The notes below the pieces were generated by a model. The model saw nothing but the letters and a program-made list of their open reading frames with translations. It did not search any database and was not told the origin of the DNA. Positions 12,209 through 24,662 of a stretch of 64,000 bases of DNA are shown piece after piece (position 1 is the stretch's first letter; each line of letters starts with the position of its first letter). Origin of the DNA: Ailanthus altissimus (lineage: Eukaryota > Streptophyta > Magnoliopsida > Sapindales > Simaroubaceae); assembly GCA_946807835.1 (NCBI GenBank), contig OX327706.1, positions 20,945,001 to 21,009,000 on the forward strand. The letters are read 5' to 3'. The translations under genes and the position numbers were made by a program.

Positions 12209-13855
12209 ATCTTTGTTAAGCCTTTAGTTTTCAAAATTATTGTTATTAATGTTATGGGTTTGATGTTTTAAAAGTCTTTTGTGGTTTCGATAATATTGTT
12301 ACGGGTTTGATGTATAATTTAGTTTTAAAAATTATTTACCTCTGTGTTACGTCAAGTTAATCAATAATCTGAAATGTTACTTTCTAACGGGTACTTGATC
12401 GATCAAGTTATGCTCAACGTTCATTATCTGGCATAGGAACGAAAAAAAAAATACAAACAAATCATTAGGCAAATCAATTGGGATAGACGGGAATGCGAGA
12501 TGAGTTAGAAGAAATTGTATTGCTTGTGTTTTAAATCATTATGATATATAAGATACTATGGAATTTTAATTTAGAGATTCAAAAAAATATTTTAAAATAT
12601 TATAGTATAAACTTTTATATAATCAAAATACAATCTCGTCAAAACAAAAGGAGAGGGAAAAATTCTTCAAACTTCATTAACATAACATATTTCCATTATT
12701 TTTTTTATATCAACTATTTTTGGGGGGGTGGCGGGTGGGAAGAAATTAGATAGGAATTATAAATTATTAAAAAAAAAAAAGCTCGCATTGTGGTTGTAAA
12801 CATGTAGTCGTGTGTTACTGCTTTCTAAATAGAAATTATATATATCGTGAAAAATGAGGCCCTAATTGGCCAAATATCGCAGCCGCAACGCAAGTCAAAC
12901 AATTGGGTAGTGGAATAATCAGAATTCACACAGTCGGCTGAGAGACGTATTATTTGCATGGCTCACGTCTTGAATGGTGAATACTGAAATATGCGTCATG
13001 CAATTGCGATATGCAATGCCCTGAACCTGAAGTGCAGACGTGCTCATGGTCTAGTTTATGTTGCGCTGTCCAAATTTTTATATGTTTCCTCTGGGTGGTC
13101 CTTATCTTTCCATGGTTAATAATTTTTTTACCTACAGCCTGGGCGAGGATTTGTACTCTTAAAAAGTCAAAAATTGCATAAATACAAACCGAGTCCCTTT
13201 TGGATTTGTAAGACTAGATTTTAACACATTGTTGGTGTTAATATTTCCATCTTCAAGCGTAAATAATTAAATTTGATTTAAATAATTCTCCATAATCACT
13301 AACCATTGATCAAGTACTAAAAAATAAATAACCCTGATCTTAATGAGTTTCAATAAACCTATAAAGTCAACAATAAAAAATATATAAAAAGAAAAAGTAG
13401 TAGCTGTTGCATTTATATGTAAAGACTAATTAGGAGGGAATCAGGTCATATATAATTTATACGATGATTTAATAAAATTTTATTACATGTGTGTTATTAT
13501 AAAATTTATGAATCATCATTATCATTCAAATAAATAAACTTCAAACTTATAAATATGATTTTATTAGATAGACGAATATACCATGTCGCTGCACAAAAAA
13601 TATCTTATTCATACTTACTGACTTCAGGTTAAAATAATAGTTAAAGAATTAATCTTGATAGGTGAGATTTTTCATTCCATTTAAATCTTTTAAACAAAAA
13701 ATATATATAAACTTATTCGTAAATCGTCATAGACCAACATACATTATAGATAATTATTAGATTATTATTACATAATTATAGATACAAGCTTAATCAAATA
13801 CGTTGGACGATGAACTTGTAATATAATGTAGGGTAGATGTAATTTATTCCTCTAT
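12209..13855. other. Intergenic sequence, no gene found
   Basis: A/T-rich DNA with poly(A)/(T) tracts near 12684-12780. The less AT-rich part at about 12850-13110 has no open frame or recognisable repeat. Confidence 0.6.
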
Positions 13856-14396
13856 TAGATTTGTTAACTATCAAAAACTCCCTTAATATTTGATAATATT
13901 CAACAAAAACCCTTATCGTTATAACTATAATAATATAAATTAATTTAAAAGTATAATAGTATTTTTGTTTTAAAAGTTAACAATTACGTTTGCACTGTAT
14001 CAAACAATAAAAATACACTGTGTAAACAATAAAATTAATATACTTGAAGTATCATATTTTTTTAAAGATCTTATATTATGAAATATTATCTAATACGAAT
14101 CTTTAATATTATTTGTCATATTAATCTTACAAATAGAAAAAAAGTCATTAATTGTAATGCAATATAAATTTACTGTTTATGCAGTATATTTAACTATTTA
14201 GAATAAATTACACAATACTAATTTTACTGTTTATACAATATATTAGTACTATTTGGTACTGTACAGATACAATTATTAATTTAAAAAAAATATTATTATA
14301 CTTCTTTAAAGTTAATTTATATTATTACAGTTATAATGATAAAAAAATTTAGAAATTGTCAAATACTATAGAGATTTTTGGTAATTAAAGAATCTA
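13856..14396. mobile_element. MITE-like element with about 105-bp terminal inverted repeats
   Basis: The left 105 bases and the reverse complement of the right 105 bases align almost throughout. Shared blocks include TTATAACTRTAATAATATAA (13918 onward against the right arm) and the outer TAGATT. The interior holds no ORF. No clean target-site duplication is seen, so superfamily is not assigned. Confidence 0.7.
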
Positions 14397-15549
14397 TTAA
14401 GAAGGTAAATGATAATTTTTTTACAATATATAAACATTTAGATCGGATTAAAATAGATAGAAGTACAAAACTATGATTTGTAAAAGATATCGATACTTTG
14501 AATTTTTTAAAAAGATCAATAGATTAGATTATAGGCAAATTAGAGCTCGTTGATCCGCGCACCATGCATGCACTTACACATAGATATATGTATATATCTA
14601 AAAATAGTCACTTTTTAAAATCAAAAATCTATTTTAGCCTCTTAATACATTTATGAATTTTATTAGTCAAATACTTTATTTTTGGACCATTTTATCTCTG
14701 AAGCATTTTTGCATCTCACTCCTATAAGTCATTTGATTGAAATTTTGATTTAAAACACAATTTAAAATTAGTTAAAATAAGTAAATTTAGAATAGTATAG
14801 ATAAAATTGGTAAATTTAATTAAATATAATTGAAAAAGGCAAAAAATGATAAAAATCCGACCAAAACAATTAGAGAAAAAGGTTCGAGCCGCATCCCAGT
14901 GACAAAGCAATGCCCTGCTTCACAGCGCGAGACCCTTCCTCGAGCCACGCCATGCTTGCAAGGTAGGGCATGAGGTTCCATCTCACGCTAGGCCTCGTGC
15001 GTGAGGCCTCTTCCCGTGTCATGCCTCATGCGATGTGCCAAGAATTATAATATGAGAGGTCCATTATTTTTATATCCAGTTTCATTATTTTCATTTTTTT
15101 TTGTAGATTAACTCACAAAATTACTTGTTCTCAACCTATAGAATATTTTTCAAATCTATTTGGACAATAAAAATATTTTTTTGTTGATTTTGTTCTCAAA
15201 ATACAAGTTTTTTTAGTTGTATTGTTCACAATGACAATTTTGCCCATTCGTTGTCTTTATGGCTAATAAAAATTAGTTAAACAATTTTTGGCTATAAAAG
15301 TTTATAACCTTTTAATATTATCTATTTTTGGATATTTTCTTATATAATACATATATATTCGGTTTGATACTAGAGAAACCAAAATTTGTAAAGGAAGTAA
15401 TTATTGTAAGATTCTTATAAGTACAAGTTTGATTGAGCTTTTTTATAGATTGAAAGAATTTTTTTAATGTCAAAAATTCTCTTTAAAATTTTTTATAATA
15501 TTTAGTTACAATTAAAGAAAAGCCTTTAAAGATTAAAAAAAAAATTTGT
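14397..15549. other. Intergenic sequence with a GC-richer patch
   Basis: No coding frame is supported. A patch at about 14885-15045 is rich in GAGGC/GCCTC and CATGC words and stands out from its AT-rich surroundings; it resembles the GC-rich core of a retroelement LTR but has no LTR ends. Confidence 0.4.
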
Positions 15550-16300
15550 CTTCACTTGCAAAAATTTAAATTTTGAGTTTTTGGAGTATAGCTTTTTAAG
15601 CTTTTAGGAGTATAGTTTTTTGAGTTTTTTTTTTTTAAAAAAAAATATTTGTATATTGACATACATTCCCTATTTTTTAATTCTATAACATACCTTTAAT
15701 AAAAATAAACCATATTCAACTAATATATTTTTAACATTTTGTTAAAAGCCACTATATTTTTATATTTTTGCAACCATCATATCTCTACAAGGTTCTATTA
15801 ATTTTTTTTTTTTTGTTATAGATATATAGAATTTTATTTTATTTTTAACTTAATACTAAATAAAATAATTTATTTAATTCATTGATTGTTATGTATTAAT
15901 TTATTTAAATTCATGTAAATTTGTATTTATTTATGTTTAGAGTTCTAATTATTTTAGCTATTATTTCATAATGATTACAAACTAAATTTTAGCACCAATC
16001 TCTTTTTGTGTTGTCTATAAAATATGTTAGTAAATTTTTAAAAATTAAATTATAAATTTTATTTTATGTAAAAAAGATTGAACTGTATAGAATTTTAATT
16101 TTAATTTTAATTTATTAAATGTTTATTTTGATAATTTAATAACAGATAAGTATTTTTTTAACAATACACAATCAAAAGATTTACTACTTCAAAATAATTT
16201 TTTTAATTAATAATAAAATGATCAATAACTTTCTTTAAAAGTTCTACTTTCAAAAACTTTATTTAAAAAATTCAATCAAACAAGCTTTAAAACAATTCAA
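15550..16300. repeat. AT-rich dispersed repeat, related to 60.8-61.4 kb
   Basis: Successive blocks recur in the same order at about 60810-61380: an ATATCTCTACAAG/ATATCTTTACAAG block, a TTTATTTTATTTTTAA block, a CATTGATT-TATTAA block, TTTGATAATTTAATAACAGATAA, and an end block with AAAGTTCTACTT. Two diverged copies of one non-coding family is the simplest reading. No terminal repeats or coding capacity were identified. Confidence 0.55.
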
Positions 16301-16924
16301 GACTATGGTCAGTGGCTAAAGTGGTTATAATTTTGCTCAAAAGGATGAGATTAATTGAATTTTTTTCTCTTTATAAAAATTAGTTAGGCGAGTTTAGAAG
16401 TTTTTGTTAATTTCTCAAAAGTGTGATCAAACAACGTAACTAAGGTTCTATATAAAAAAAGAAAAGATACCCCGTCTATAACGTTCTATAGTTCTACTCA
16501 AACTCAGGATTTTAGGTTTAACTCTACGTGATATATTATATATTTGGCAATAACTTGATTTTAAATTTGAAGGTTCTCTTAAAACAGGTACACACACATG
16601 GTATAGCTTCTCGCATTAATTAGAATAAAAATCTAATAGAGAAACAATCAATAATTCATACAAATGAGTTATGTTTAAGGAAACATGTAATACAAAGATA
16701 AATAATTTGTTTTTCTTTCTATGATAATGAAATTACAATTTCAATATAATATATTAATTTAAATTGTTGAATCAAATCAAGAAATTAAATCTAACAAATA
16801 TAAATAAATTTATTATTAATACCATTAAAAACTTTTAGTATTGTAAAATAGTCCTTCTTTCTCATAAGAATTTTGTAGTTGGTTTGCTTCAAATATTGTG
16901 ATAAAAATTTAAAAATGCACTGTA

Positions 16925-17150
16925 TATACTTAAATGGCCTAGTGGTAAGGGTTTGTAATGCATTTGTTTTCACTAAAATGGAGGTCTCAAATTCAATTCT
17001 CCCCTTCTCGAGAAAAACAAAATTTGCGTGGCATGTTCCCTAAAAAAATGCACATGATATGTATTTTGAAAACACACTCTAAATTAGTACTCTTTTCCAT
17101 TATGAATTTTTCAGAAATAGTCCATAATTTTTCCCCAAAAAAAAAATAGT
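16925..17150 (+). mobile_element. tRNA-derived SINE-like sequence, degenerate
   Basis: A box-A-like TGGCCTAGTGG at 16935-16945 is followed by a weak box-B-like GTCTCAAATTCAATTC. This is the order and spacing of plant tRNA-derived SINEs. The end is unclear; an A-run at 17138-17147 may be the tail. Confidence 0.5.
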
Positions 17151-18699
17151 TTGCACAAAATTTTAGTTTAATTTCAAAATAAATTCTTAAATTATTATAA
17201 TAAAATATTTTAAGGTAAATAAAAATACTCTCATTATTTTAGTTTAAAATTTCTCTTTCTTTATTTTCATTTCAACCCAAAAATCATATTTTCTTCGATC
17301 AAATTCAAATGCCATAATTTTTTATTATACTCAAATACCAAAAGCTCATACTGGCATACAATTTGAGAGGCCATTGTCAACACATGCCTCTACATCCTCA
17401 ACAACTAAGATGACATCTCAGCTTTCAATAATACTATGACATCTTTGACCCCCAAGACTTTTAATCCCCAACACCCTATGAATTTTAGGCCTATTAGTTT
17501 ATGCAATTATGTTATAGATTCATTGCTAAAACTATTTCAAATAGGTTAAATAATGTTCTTAATGAGATCATTTCTCCATGCCAAAGTGCATTCTTGCCAA
17601 ATAGGCTAATTAGTGACATTTTTTGTTATGAGTCTCTATAAAATTCGGAATAAAAAGGTGAAAAAAGTGAGATTTCTAGCCCTAAGACTTGATATTAGTA
17701 AAGCTTATAATAGGCTAGAATGAGGATGTCTGGAGAAGGTTCTTGGTAAGTTTAGTTTTGCTAACTCATGGAATGATCTAATCATGAAATGCATTACAAC
17801 TTCCTTTTTTTTAGTTCGAATTAGTAGGGAAGCTACATGTTTTATCTAACCTCAAAGACGTAAGGCAAGGCTACCCCCTCTCTCCTTATCTATTTTTGAT
17901 TAGTGCAGAAGCCTTATCTGCTTTGATAGTCTAAACAAAAAATCAAGGGCATATCCAATGGATTCAATTTAGCAGATCCATTTATTTATCCCATCTCCTG
18001 TTTATAGATGACATCTCATTTGTATCAAGGTCATAGATCAAGGGTATATGAGTCTCAAATAAATCTTCAACGCATACTCTGAAGCTTCTAGACAGATCTT
18101 CAAATATAAAAAACCATCATTTTTTTGTAGCCCAAATATTTTCCAAGCCCAAAACTTGAGAACCCGACAAGTATTCCAACTAAGAAAGGTGTCATTGCAT
18201 GAAAAATATTTGGTACTTCCTTTAATTGTACGAAAAAAATAATATATGATATTTTAATGAGATCAAACTTAGAATCTTTAGAAATGGAATGAGAGATTTT
18301 TCTCTAATAAGAGTAATGAGGTTTTAAGAAAGGTAGTGGCTCAAGCCATACCATATATGCCATGAGTGTATTTAAACTGCCTTGAAGTCTTTGTGCTAAT
18401 ATTTAGAAGGTTTTCAATGATTTTGATAGGGCTCTAGAGGAGACCAAGAGAAAAGAATCCATTGGACCAATTGGGAGAAGCTATGTCAAAGGAAATCACA
18501 AGGTGAAATGGGGTTTAGAGATTTGGTATGCTTTAACCAAGCCTTGCTAACTATGAAAGGTGGAGATTGTTGAAAAATCTAGGCTCTTTGACTACTCAAG
18601 TTAGATATTTTGAAAACGAATGAGTTTTGGAGGCTGATTTAAGGAATAAACCTTCTTTTTTATCCGAAAGAACATTTTATGAGAAAAGCAATTATTGCA

Positions 18700-19866
18700 A
18701 GAGGATGAAAGGATTCAAATTCAGGTTTCGCATAGCTCAAACTTAAATTTGAAATTCAGGTTTAACTTGAGTTTTTTTGGCTCAAGCTAAGTCGAATCCT
18801 GGTTAAACTCAAATTTTTTTTTAAAAAAATTTAAATTTTTTGTCAATCCAAATTTCTTATTAATAAATAAGAAATGACTATTCCAGTTTACTATCCAAAA
18901 CCAAACAATTCTCACAGTACTGACATTCATTTGTTTACGACGAATCAGCATTTTTTGTTTTCGTAAATTGATTTTCCTTGCCATGACTTGTAATAAAACT
19001 CAAATATAATATGAATCCTGTTTATTCTTTTATGTTTCCATCATCTGCCATTAATTCGAAAGGCATGGTACTGACGATTTAGTAATTTTACAGGTGACAT
19101 TTGTATTTACAAACCAAGTAGATGGGAAGCTTGTAACAATCAAATCAAAAGTAAGCCCGAAGATGCAACTTGCAAGCAATAGAAGGAAATAAGAAGCTGA
19201 GTAACCTTCTAGAGCCAAACCTGGACCAAAAGTCAAAGTTATTGTCTCAACATTATAGGCTACTAAAATCTGTTCCCTCAGTCGAAAATTCTGCGAAAAT
19301 CTCATTATCTGCCTCTTCCCAGCCTTTGCAAAAGGCAACGATCCAATCAACTCGGACTTCTCTAAAAGGTGCAATAAACCCTAAACTCTGTCTCGAAAAT
19401 CAATTATCCTCGAAAGGATTATCTCCTGATAATGTAGAACATGATGATGACTTTGAGTAAAGTTTTTGGCGGCTAAGTAATTAATTTTTCTAATTTTTTG
19501 CTTATAATTTCTCGACAAGGTAAGTGGGTGTCCTGAGATTTAGAAAATAAAACCAGTTTGTGCTTTTTAAGTAGGTAATTGCATATGGGAGCCAAGGTGG
19601 CAAGCCCTTCTTGCAGGTGCATCCCTTGACCAAAGGTCAGGGTTCGAGTTCTCTCTCCTTTAAATTGTAATAATCGTAGAATAAACTAAAAAAAAAAGGT
19701 AATTAACATGTGCATGAATAAGGAGGCTACAAATAAAAAATAAGATAAAAATAATAAAAAAATCTGGATTTCTAAAAAAATTGGATCCGCATCTGGCCAA
19801 TTTTGGATCCAGGCAGGGTTAGGCTACGGGATTTTCCGAATCCGAGCCTTTTTCCATCCCCAGCTA
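18700..19866. mobile_element. Element inserted inside the LINE, class uncertain
   Basis: LINE coding similarity stops near 18690 and resumes at about 19868 (LQQGTRRIIGS). The intervening DNA begins GGATGAAAGG and ends CCTTTTTCCATCCCC, giving short imperfect terminal inverted repeats (GGATGRAARGG). It has Gly/Arg/Phe-biased low-complexity ends and a middle with an open frame at 19155-19460 (plus strand, about 100 codons, no ATG) overlapping an open minus frame; I recognise neither. No flanking duplication was found, so the exact ends are approximate. Confidence 0.5.
19581..19696 (+). mobile_element. Full-length-looking SINE, 116 bp, with target-site duplication
   Basis: tRNA-derived head with a box B, GGTTCGAGTTC, after CAAAGGTCAG, and an A-rich tail at the end. 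The 8-bp repeat AGGTAATT at 19573-19580 and 19697-19704 is the target-site duplication. It sits within the element that interrupts the LINE, so it is the third insertion layer here. Confidence 0.75.
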
Positions 19867-21205
19867 CAACAAGGGACTAGAAGGATTATTGGCAGTCGAA
19901 CCATAGTTAATATCTATCAAAGCAACTAGATCCTAAGGAAAACTATGCTTAAACCAATTTCCCCTGCTATCTTACCAGAACAGGCAGCTGTTGCTAGCCT
20001 TATTAATGGGAGAAATGAATTGAAGTCTGATTTGATCAACCAGCACTTTCTTGCTATTGCTGAGGAGCACATCCTTAGAATTCTCCTGCCACCGGATAAG
20101 ATTGATGAGGAGATCTATTGGCATCATGAAAAAGAGGTATTTACACTGTTAAAAGTGGTTACTTGCTTGCCCTTCAGCAAAAACTTATAGGGAACCCTGA
20201 ATCCTCTGATGGAGCCTCTAACTTGCGGAAGAAGATCTGGTTATGTAAAATCCCTCAAAAAATAAAAGTGTTCTTATGGAGAGCTTTAAGGAAACTCTTG
20301 CCTACAGCTCAAGCTTTGGCTACCAAGCAGGTTCTGGATTCCCCTCTGAGTAGTAGATGCTTGAGCAAGATTGATGATGTTTCTCATGCCTTGCTAAATT
20401 GCAAACAAGCAAAGAGGATATGGAGAGAAACAGAATTTTATGAGCTGGTCAAGAACACTCAGGAAAAGGAATTAGATGGTTTTCTTGAGTGTATGATGGC
20501 CATCACTTCAGTGGAAGAAGTAGCTAAGCTTTTGATTTTAATGTGGAATATTTGGAGGGACAGGAATAATTTTTATGGAAAGAAAGCAAGAAGATCCTTT
20601 GAGGGTTATAGCTAAAGCAGAAGCCCTCATGGAGTCAATATTATATCTTGGGGGTTCCAAGAGCTCTAGGAAATCCAGAGATGCCAGCATTGCAGCTCCA
20701 GTATTACAGCTCCTTGTTGGACACCCCCTCCCAAGGGGTGGATGAAGCTGAATGTTGATGCGGCAATTAGAGCTCAGCAGTTCAGAATGGGGTTAGGGGC
20801 AGTCCTCAGGGATGAAGCAGGGCAGTGCTTAAATTTGGGAACTGTAAGCAGAGATAGTGATGGATCAGTGGCCTTTACAGAAGCAGAAGCCTTACACTTT
20901 GGTTTGAAGATAGCAGAGGCAAATGATCTCCACCCTTTAATTGTCGAATCTTGATTCTAAAATTTTTATATAGTTTGTCAAGGGGGAGAATCACTCATTG
21001 ACAGAAATCAGCTGGATCATTAAAGCTATTCAAAATTTGTTGAAGAAATTTGATCATTGTATTATTAATTATGTGTCTATATCGTATAATGATAAAGTTC
21101 ATTACTTAGCCAAGAAAGTCTTAACTTCTCAGGCTTGATGTACTGGCAGGATTCTGCCGTTGCTGTTTGATTAATGAATTACTAAGTTTCATAAATGAAA
21201 AAAAA

Positions 21206-21349
21206 CCAAAAGCTCTTGGAGCTATTAAAAACTCTGCTACTAGCAATCATGGCATTAGAAATGAGCCAATTTCTAGCGTTGACGCAAGAATTATTGGACC
21301 CGTTAAAGACGAATCTAGTCCTGGTCCTGGCGTTGGACACCTCAGCTAA
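21206..21349 (+). pseudogene. C-terminal remnant of a second secreted-peptide gene (SSPGPGVGH)
   Basis: Directly after the LINE poly(A) and target-site duplication an open frame of 47 codons runs PKALGAIKNSATSNHG and ends KDESSPGPGVGHLS before TAA. A mature-peptide-like SPGPGVGH core two residues before the stop, after a polar spacer, is the layout of PIP/CEP precursors, and an intact relative lies 9 kb upstream. The LINE has separated it from whatever lay 5'. Joining across the insertion keeps the frame open back to a stop near 17245 but gives no ATG. It is therefore called a disrupted remnant; a short gene with an upstream exon elsewhere cannot be excluded. Confidence 0.5.
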
Positions 21350-21492
21350 AACAAACGACAAAATGTAGTAATATTAATTTGTCTTATGAGACTGTAGGAT
21401 GCCGTTATTATTAAAATTATTATTTAAATAAACCATAAGAGATTTCCAAGTTGATTCATTATATGTCCAATAGCACTTTTGAATTTATCCAT

Positions 21493-21499
21493 TCTTCTT

Positions 21500-21530
<31 letters not shown>
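21493..21530. repeat. (TTC)n microsatellite
   Basis: About 12-13 uninterrupted TTC/CTT units. Confidence 0.95.
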
Positions 21531-22247
21531 ATACACCAATGATTACATGCACATACAATCTTTTATATATATGTTCACGGCATATGAGAATAACTAAACG
21601 TGCATGAGACTCATAAATTCAAGTTACGTGCAATATCTGCAATTCGATAAAGCAGGAGCGTCAACAAATTAACCAGTTTAATTTGAAACGTCAGTGCTCA
21701 TTTTAAATCTTTATCTTAGTTAGCTTTCGTCCACTAATTCCTATAAAAAAATTCAAGATGTAATTCATTTACTGGAAAGAAAGACCAAAACACGAAGTTT
21801 AGGCAGCAGATTGGAAAATATATATCACTAGTTTTAGACAGTCTAGTCAGTTTTAGCTTGCAGCAACGCTGGTCGTATCAATCTGTTTACCACATTTTTT
21901 TCCCCTCTCGCACGTAAGTCTCCATTTTCTATGTTTCAACATTGAATATTAGAAAATTTTCATCCAGGATTTTTACTGTAGATGGTAAGAATTTTGGTTA
22001 TTTGCAAAAACAAAATATGAGTTTTTAATGTTCGATCAAAAAGTTCGAAGGCTAATTTATTCGTGCGCATGCATGTAATTATTAACTGCAAGTGGAATCT
22101 ATATGAATAATTTATTCATAGAAAATTAATTCATCAAAGATATACTTTTTAAATGACAATTTAAATTTTTTATTTTAAATTAAAATATTAAGTAATTATT
22201 ATGTAGTGAAATAGTATAAATTTTAATTACACCATTTTACTTATAAC

Positions 22248-22310
22248 CTAATAAATAAGGCATCTAACTTCTAATTAAGAGATTGTAGGTTCGAGTCCTA
22301 CTATCATAAA
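22248..22310 (+). repeat. tRNA-like fragment (box B / T-arm), probably a SINE remnant
   Basis: GTAGGTTCGAGTCCTAC forms a perfect T-arm-like stem (GTAGG/CCTAC) around TTCGAGT, preceded by a variable-loop-like stretch. The acceptor stem and D-arm cannot be completed, so a working tRNA is unlikely. Confidence 0.45.
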
Positions 22311-22841
22311 TTATTAATTTGATTTTAAATTTACCACAACTCAATTGGGTTTTAATCACATTTATGACTCAAATTTTGTCATTCCTACTCTTAAATGTAT
22401 TACCCTTATATTAACATTCTGACTACTCTTTCTTTTATATTAAAAATAAGTAAATGTGTATGTAAAAAATATATATAATTCCTTAAAAAGGGCTAAATCT
22501 AATAAAAACCCAATTGAGTCAGAGACAGTTTTTTTGTAGGCTTTCGAAACTTGGGTCGCACTCTGAAAAAATTCAAGTGTGACCCAGGTTCGGATTTATG
22601 TCCGATCAAAATCCAATTTTTTTGAAACTTGATTTTAACCTAGAAAAATGATTTTTTTTTTTGGGTGGGGCCGGGAAGTTGAATTGGCTTGCTGCGATGC
22701 AATTTCAGGGACGACTGGCTAGTGCAGTGCAGTTTTAGTGGTGCTTCGTTCGACAACTCGGGCTCCGGCTTCCAATTTTCCATAATCATTTGCAAATAAG
22801 AAGCGAAAAAAAAAAAAAATCTTAAATTGGTTGTAGCTTTA

Positions 22842-22927
22842 GCCACTTTTGAACGCACCCCGACTTGATGGTTAGGGTTCGAACCCCTCCATTTTAATTT
22901 GTAATATATTTTCCCAAAAAAAAAAAA
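22842..22927 (+). mobile_element. Short SINE (5'-truncated) with 12-bp target-site duplication
   Basis: Box B GGGTTCGAACCCC at 22873-22885, a T-rich region and a terminal run of A. GTTGTAGCTTTA occurs at 22830-22841 and again at 22928-22939, directly flanking the unit. Confidence 0.8.
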
Positions 22928-22939
22928 GTTGTAGCTTTA

Positions 22940-23690
22940 CACTGTCTTTTGCATACATAAATTCGGGTTCTAGATCGTATTTCCGCAAATGAAATAAAAC
23001 TACATCTGACTCGAACCCATAAAAAATTTAAAAATATTCACACGCCCAATATTTTTTATCTTGCGCGGGCCATATTATATTTTAACCCAAGTCCAAATCC
23101 GAGTTTGGATTTTTATGTCAACCTTATGTAAGAGATTAAATTCTACGAGGAACTTTTAATTTATTTAACCAAGTTTTAAGTATTATCATTAGATGGGATG
23201 TTATTGCAATTTTTTTTTTAGTTTATACATTTACTTTTTTCTAATATAAAAGAAGATTAATGATATGTATTTATAATTAGAATATAAATTCTATATCTCA
23301 AGTGATGCGACACTTATTGTGTCAATTATTAATTAATATAATATAATTATTATATTAAAAAAATAAAAAATTAATAACTATTAATAAGTGATAATTATTA
23401 ATTTGTGATACGTCGGTTGATATATAAATTTTGTATTTTTAATTATGTATTGGTAGCATTATTTATAAACGAAAAAGTAGTTATCATTGTATTTTTTTGA
23501 AATTATACAAGAAAGAATATTATTTAGGTGTAATAAAATGTAAATGTTAGATTAAATGAGATTTGTAGGTCGAATGAAATAAAAACTTTAAATGCAAAAA
23601 GATTATAGAAGACATTCAACGCTCGCATTACATAATTAAAAAAAGTTTTTTTACTCAATATTTGTGAAAACATTGTGCTCAATAGAATGG
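22940..23690. other. AT-rich intergenic sequence
   Basis: Nothing recognisable beyond A/T-rich DNA without coding signal. Confidence 0.5.
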
Positions 23691-24530
23691 CGACAAATTT
23701 GTTAAGCTTATATAATTTATTGACTCAAAAAAGTAGTTTTTTAGATCAACGAGCTTTAAATTTATTAAGGGGGAATCGAACTTTAGGCCTCGTCTAGACC
23801 GGATCAGTGGATTCAAGCTTGGATTCTCTCTCTTCCGCGAACTGTAGATAAAGACCTGTAATGACAACACACACACACAAGTTCAAAGATAATCTTGTCG
23901 GGGGTGAATTTTGACGAAGACACTCCGATACTTAAGTTAGAAAAATAATTTTTGTTCTCTTAATATGTAAAATGTGGCAAGTTAGGAAGTAAAATATTCT
24001 CCCTCCTTTTTCTTTCCTTATCTTTTTGAAAATTTGTTATCATCTTCTGTTATGTCTCACTTTTTTTTTTCTTTTATAGAGATGGCCTTTTAGGGACTTT
24101 TTAGATTTTTCTCTCAATATTTTTGTCTTGCACCAGATATTTCTTATTGTATTTTTTACGCATGTTAGATACTTTCGTATTGTCCCCATACCCTCTCAAC
24201 ATTCGTCAAATATCTTTTTACAGATTTTCTATCTCCGTTTTTACCCCATGTCAGATGTCACTTCTGATGTGTCAAACATATTCCTTGAGTTTGTCTTCGC
24301 TGGCGTTTTCAGTTCAAGTGAAGCTTATTTTGGTCTACTTGGGTCGATACTTACTCAGTCGTAATCGCGGTTAGCATATGCCAAACATGTTTCATCATCA
24401 ACCGACCAAATTCTCTACATTCGAATCGATTCTGTTCTTACGAGTTTAGACCCTTCGACCATTGTTCCTGTGCCTGCCTCGTTTTAGGCCCTTGGGTCTT
24501 AGGGTAGGAGGAGGAAAATTTTCAAAGGAA
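23691..24530. mobile_element. Possible retroelement LTR remnant
   Basis: The words TTGTCGGGGGTGAATTTTGACGA and ACACTCCGATACTTAAGTTAG at 23896-23940 resemble a segment common in plant LTRs (a GGTGA...CTCCGA-CGCTCAAGTTAG theme). CT-rich promoter-like sequence follows. The ends are not defined. The two overlapping open frames at 24123-24374 are not credible genes. Confidence 0.3.
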
Positions 24531-24662
24531 AAATATAATTAAAAATAAATTTTTGCTAAATAATTTCATTTACTAAATTTTGCTCAACAAATTAATTTTT
24601 GTTTGACAAATTCATCGACGAATATAATTTCACTTAAATTTTAATCAAAAAATTATTAAAAC

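Larger units (their letters stand above)
17348..21204 (+). mobile_element. 5'-truncated LINE with target-site duplication and poly(A)
   Basis: The plus-strand reading gives RT pieces with stops: IPNTL-ILGLLVYAI (degraded IPK..DFRPISLCN) near 17460-17510, KTISNRLNNVLNEIISPCQS near 17530, LALRLDISKAYNRLE near 17680 and VRQGYPLSPYLFLISAEALS near 17860. The zf-RVT part lies at 19870-20610 (LRKKIWLCKIPQKIKVFLWR; MWNIWRDRNNFYG). An RNase H part at 20742-20954 starts MKLNVDAAI and contains GAVLRDEAGQ and AEALHFGLKIA. The element ends in eight A. The 11-bp repeat ACCAAAAGCTC at 17337-17347 and 21205-21215 is the target-site duplication. A second element (about 18700-19866) interrupts it. Confidence 0.9.
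21350..22841. other. Intergenic sequence
   Basis: No supported gene. It contains a TTC microsatellite and a tRNA-like T-arm patch, both listed separately. Confidence 0.6.

Noticed and set aside
24123..24374. Two overlapping hydrophobic open frames
   Set aside because: T-rich, CT-rich leader-like sequence gives Phe/Leu/Ser-rich translations by chance; no start context or homology.
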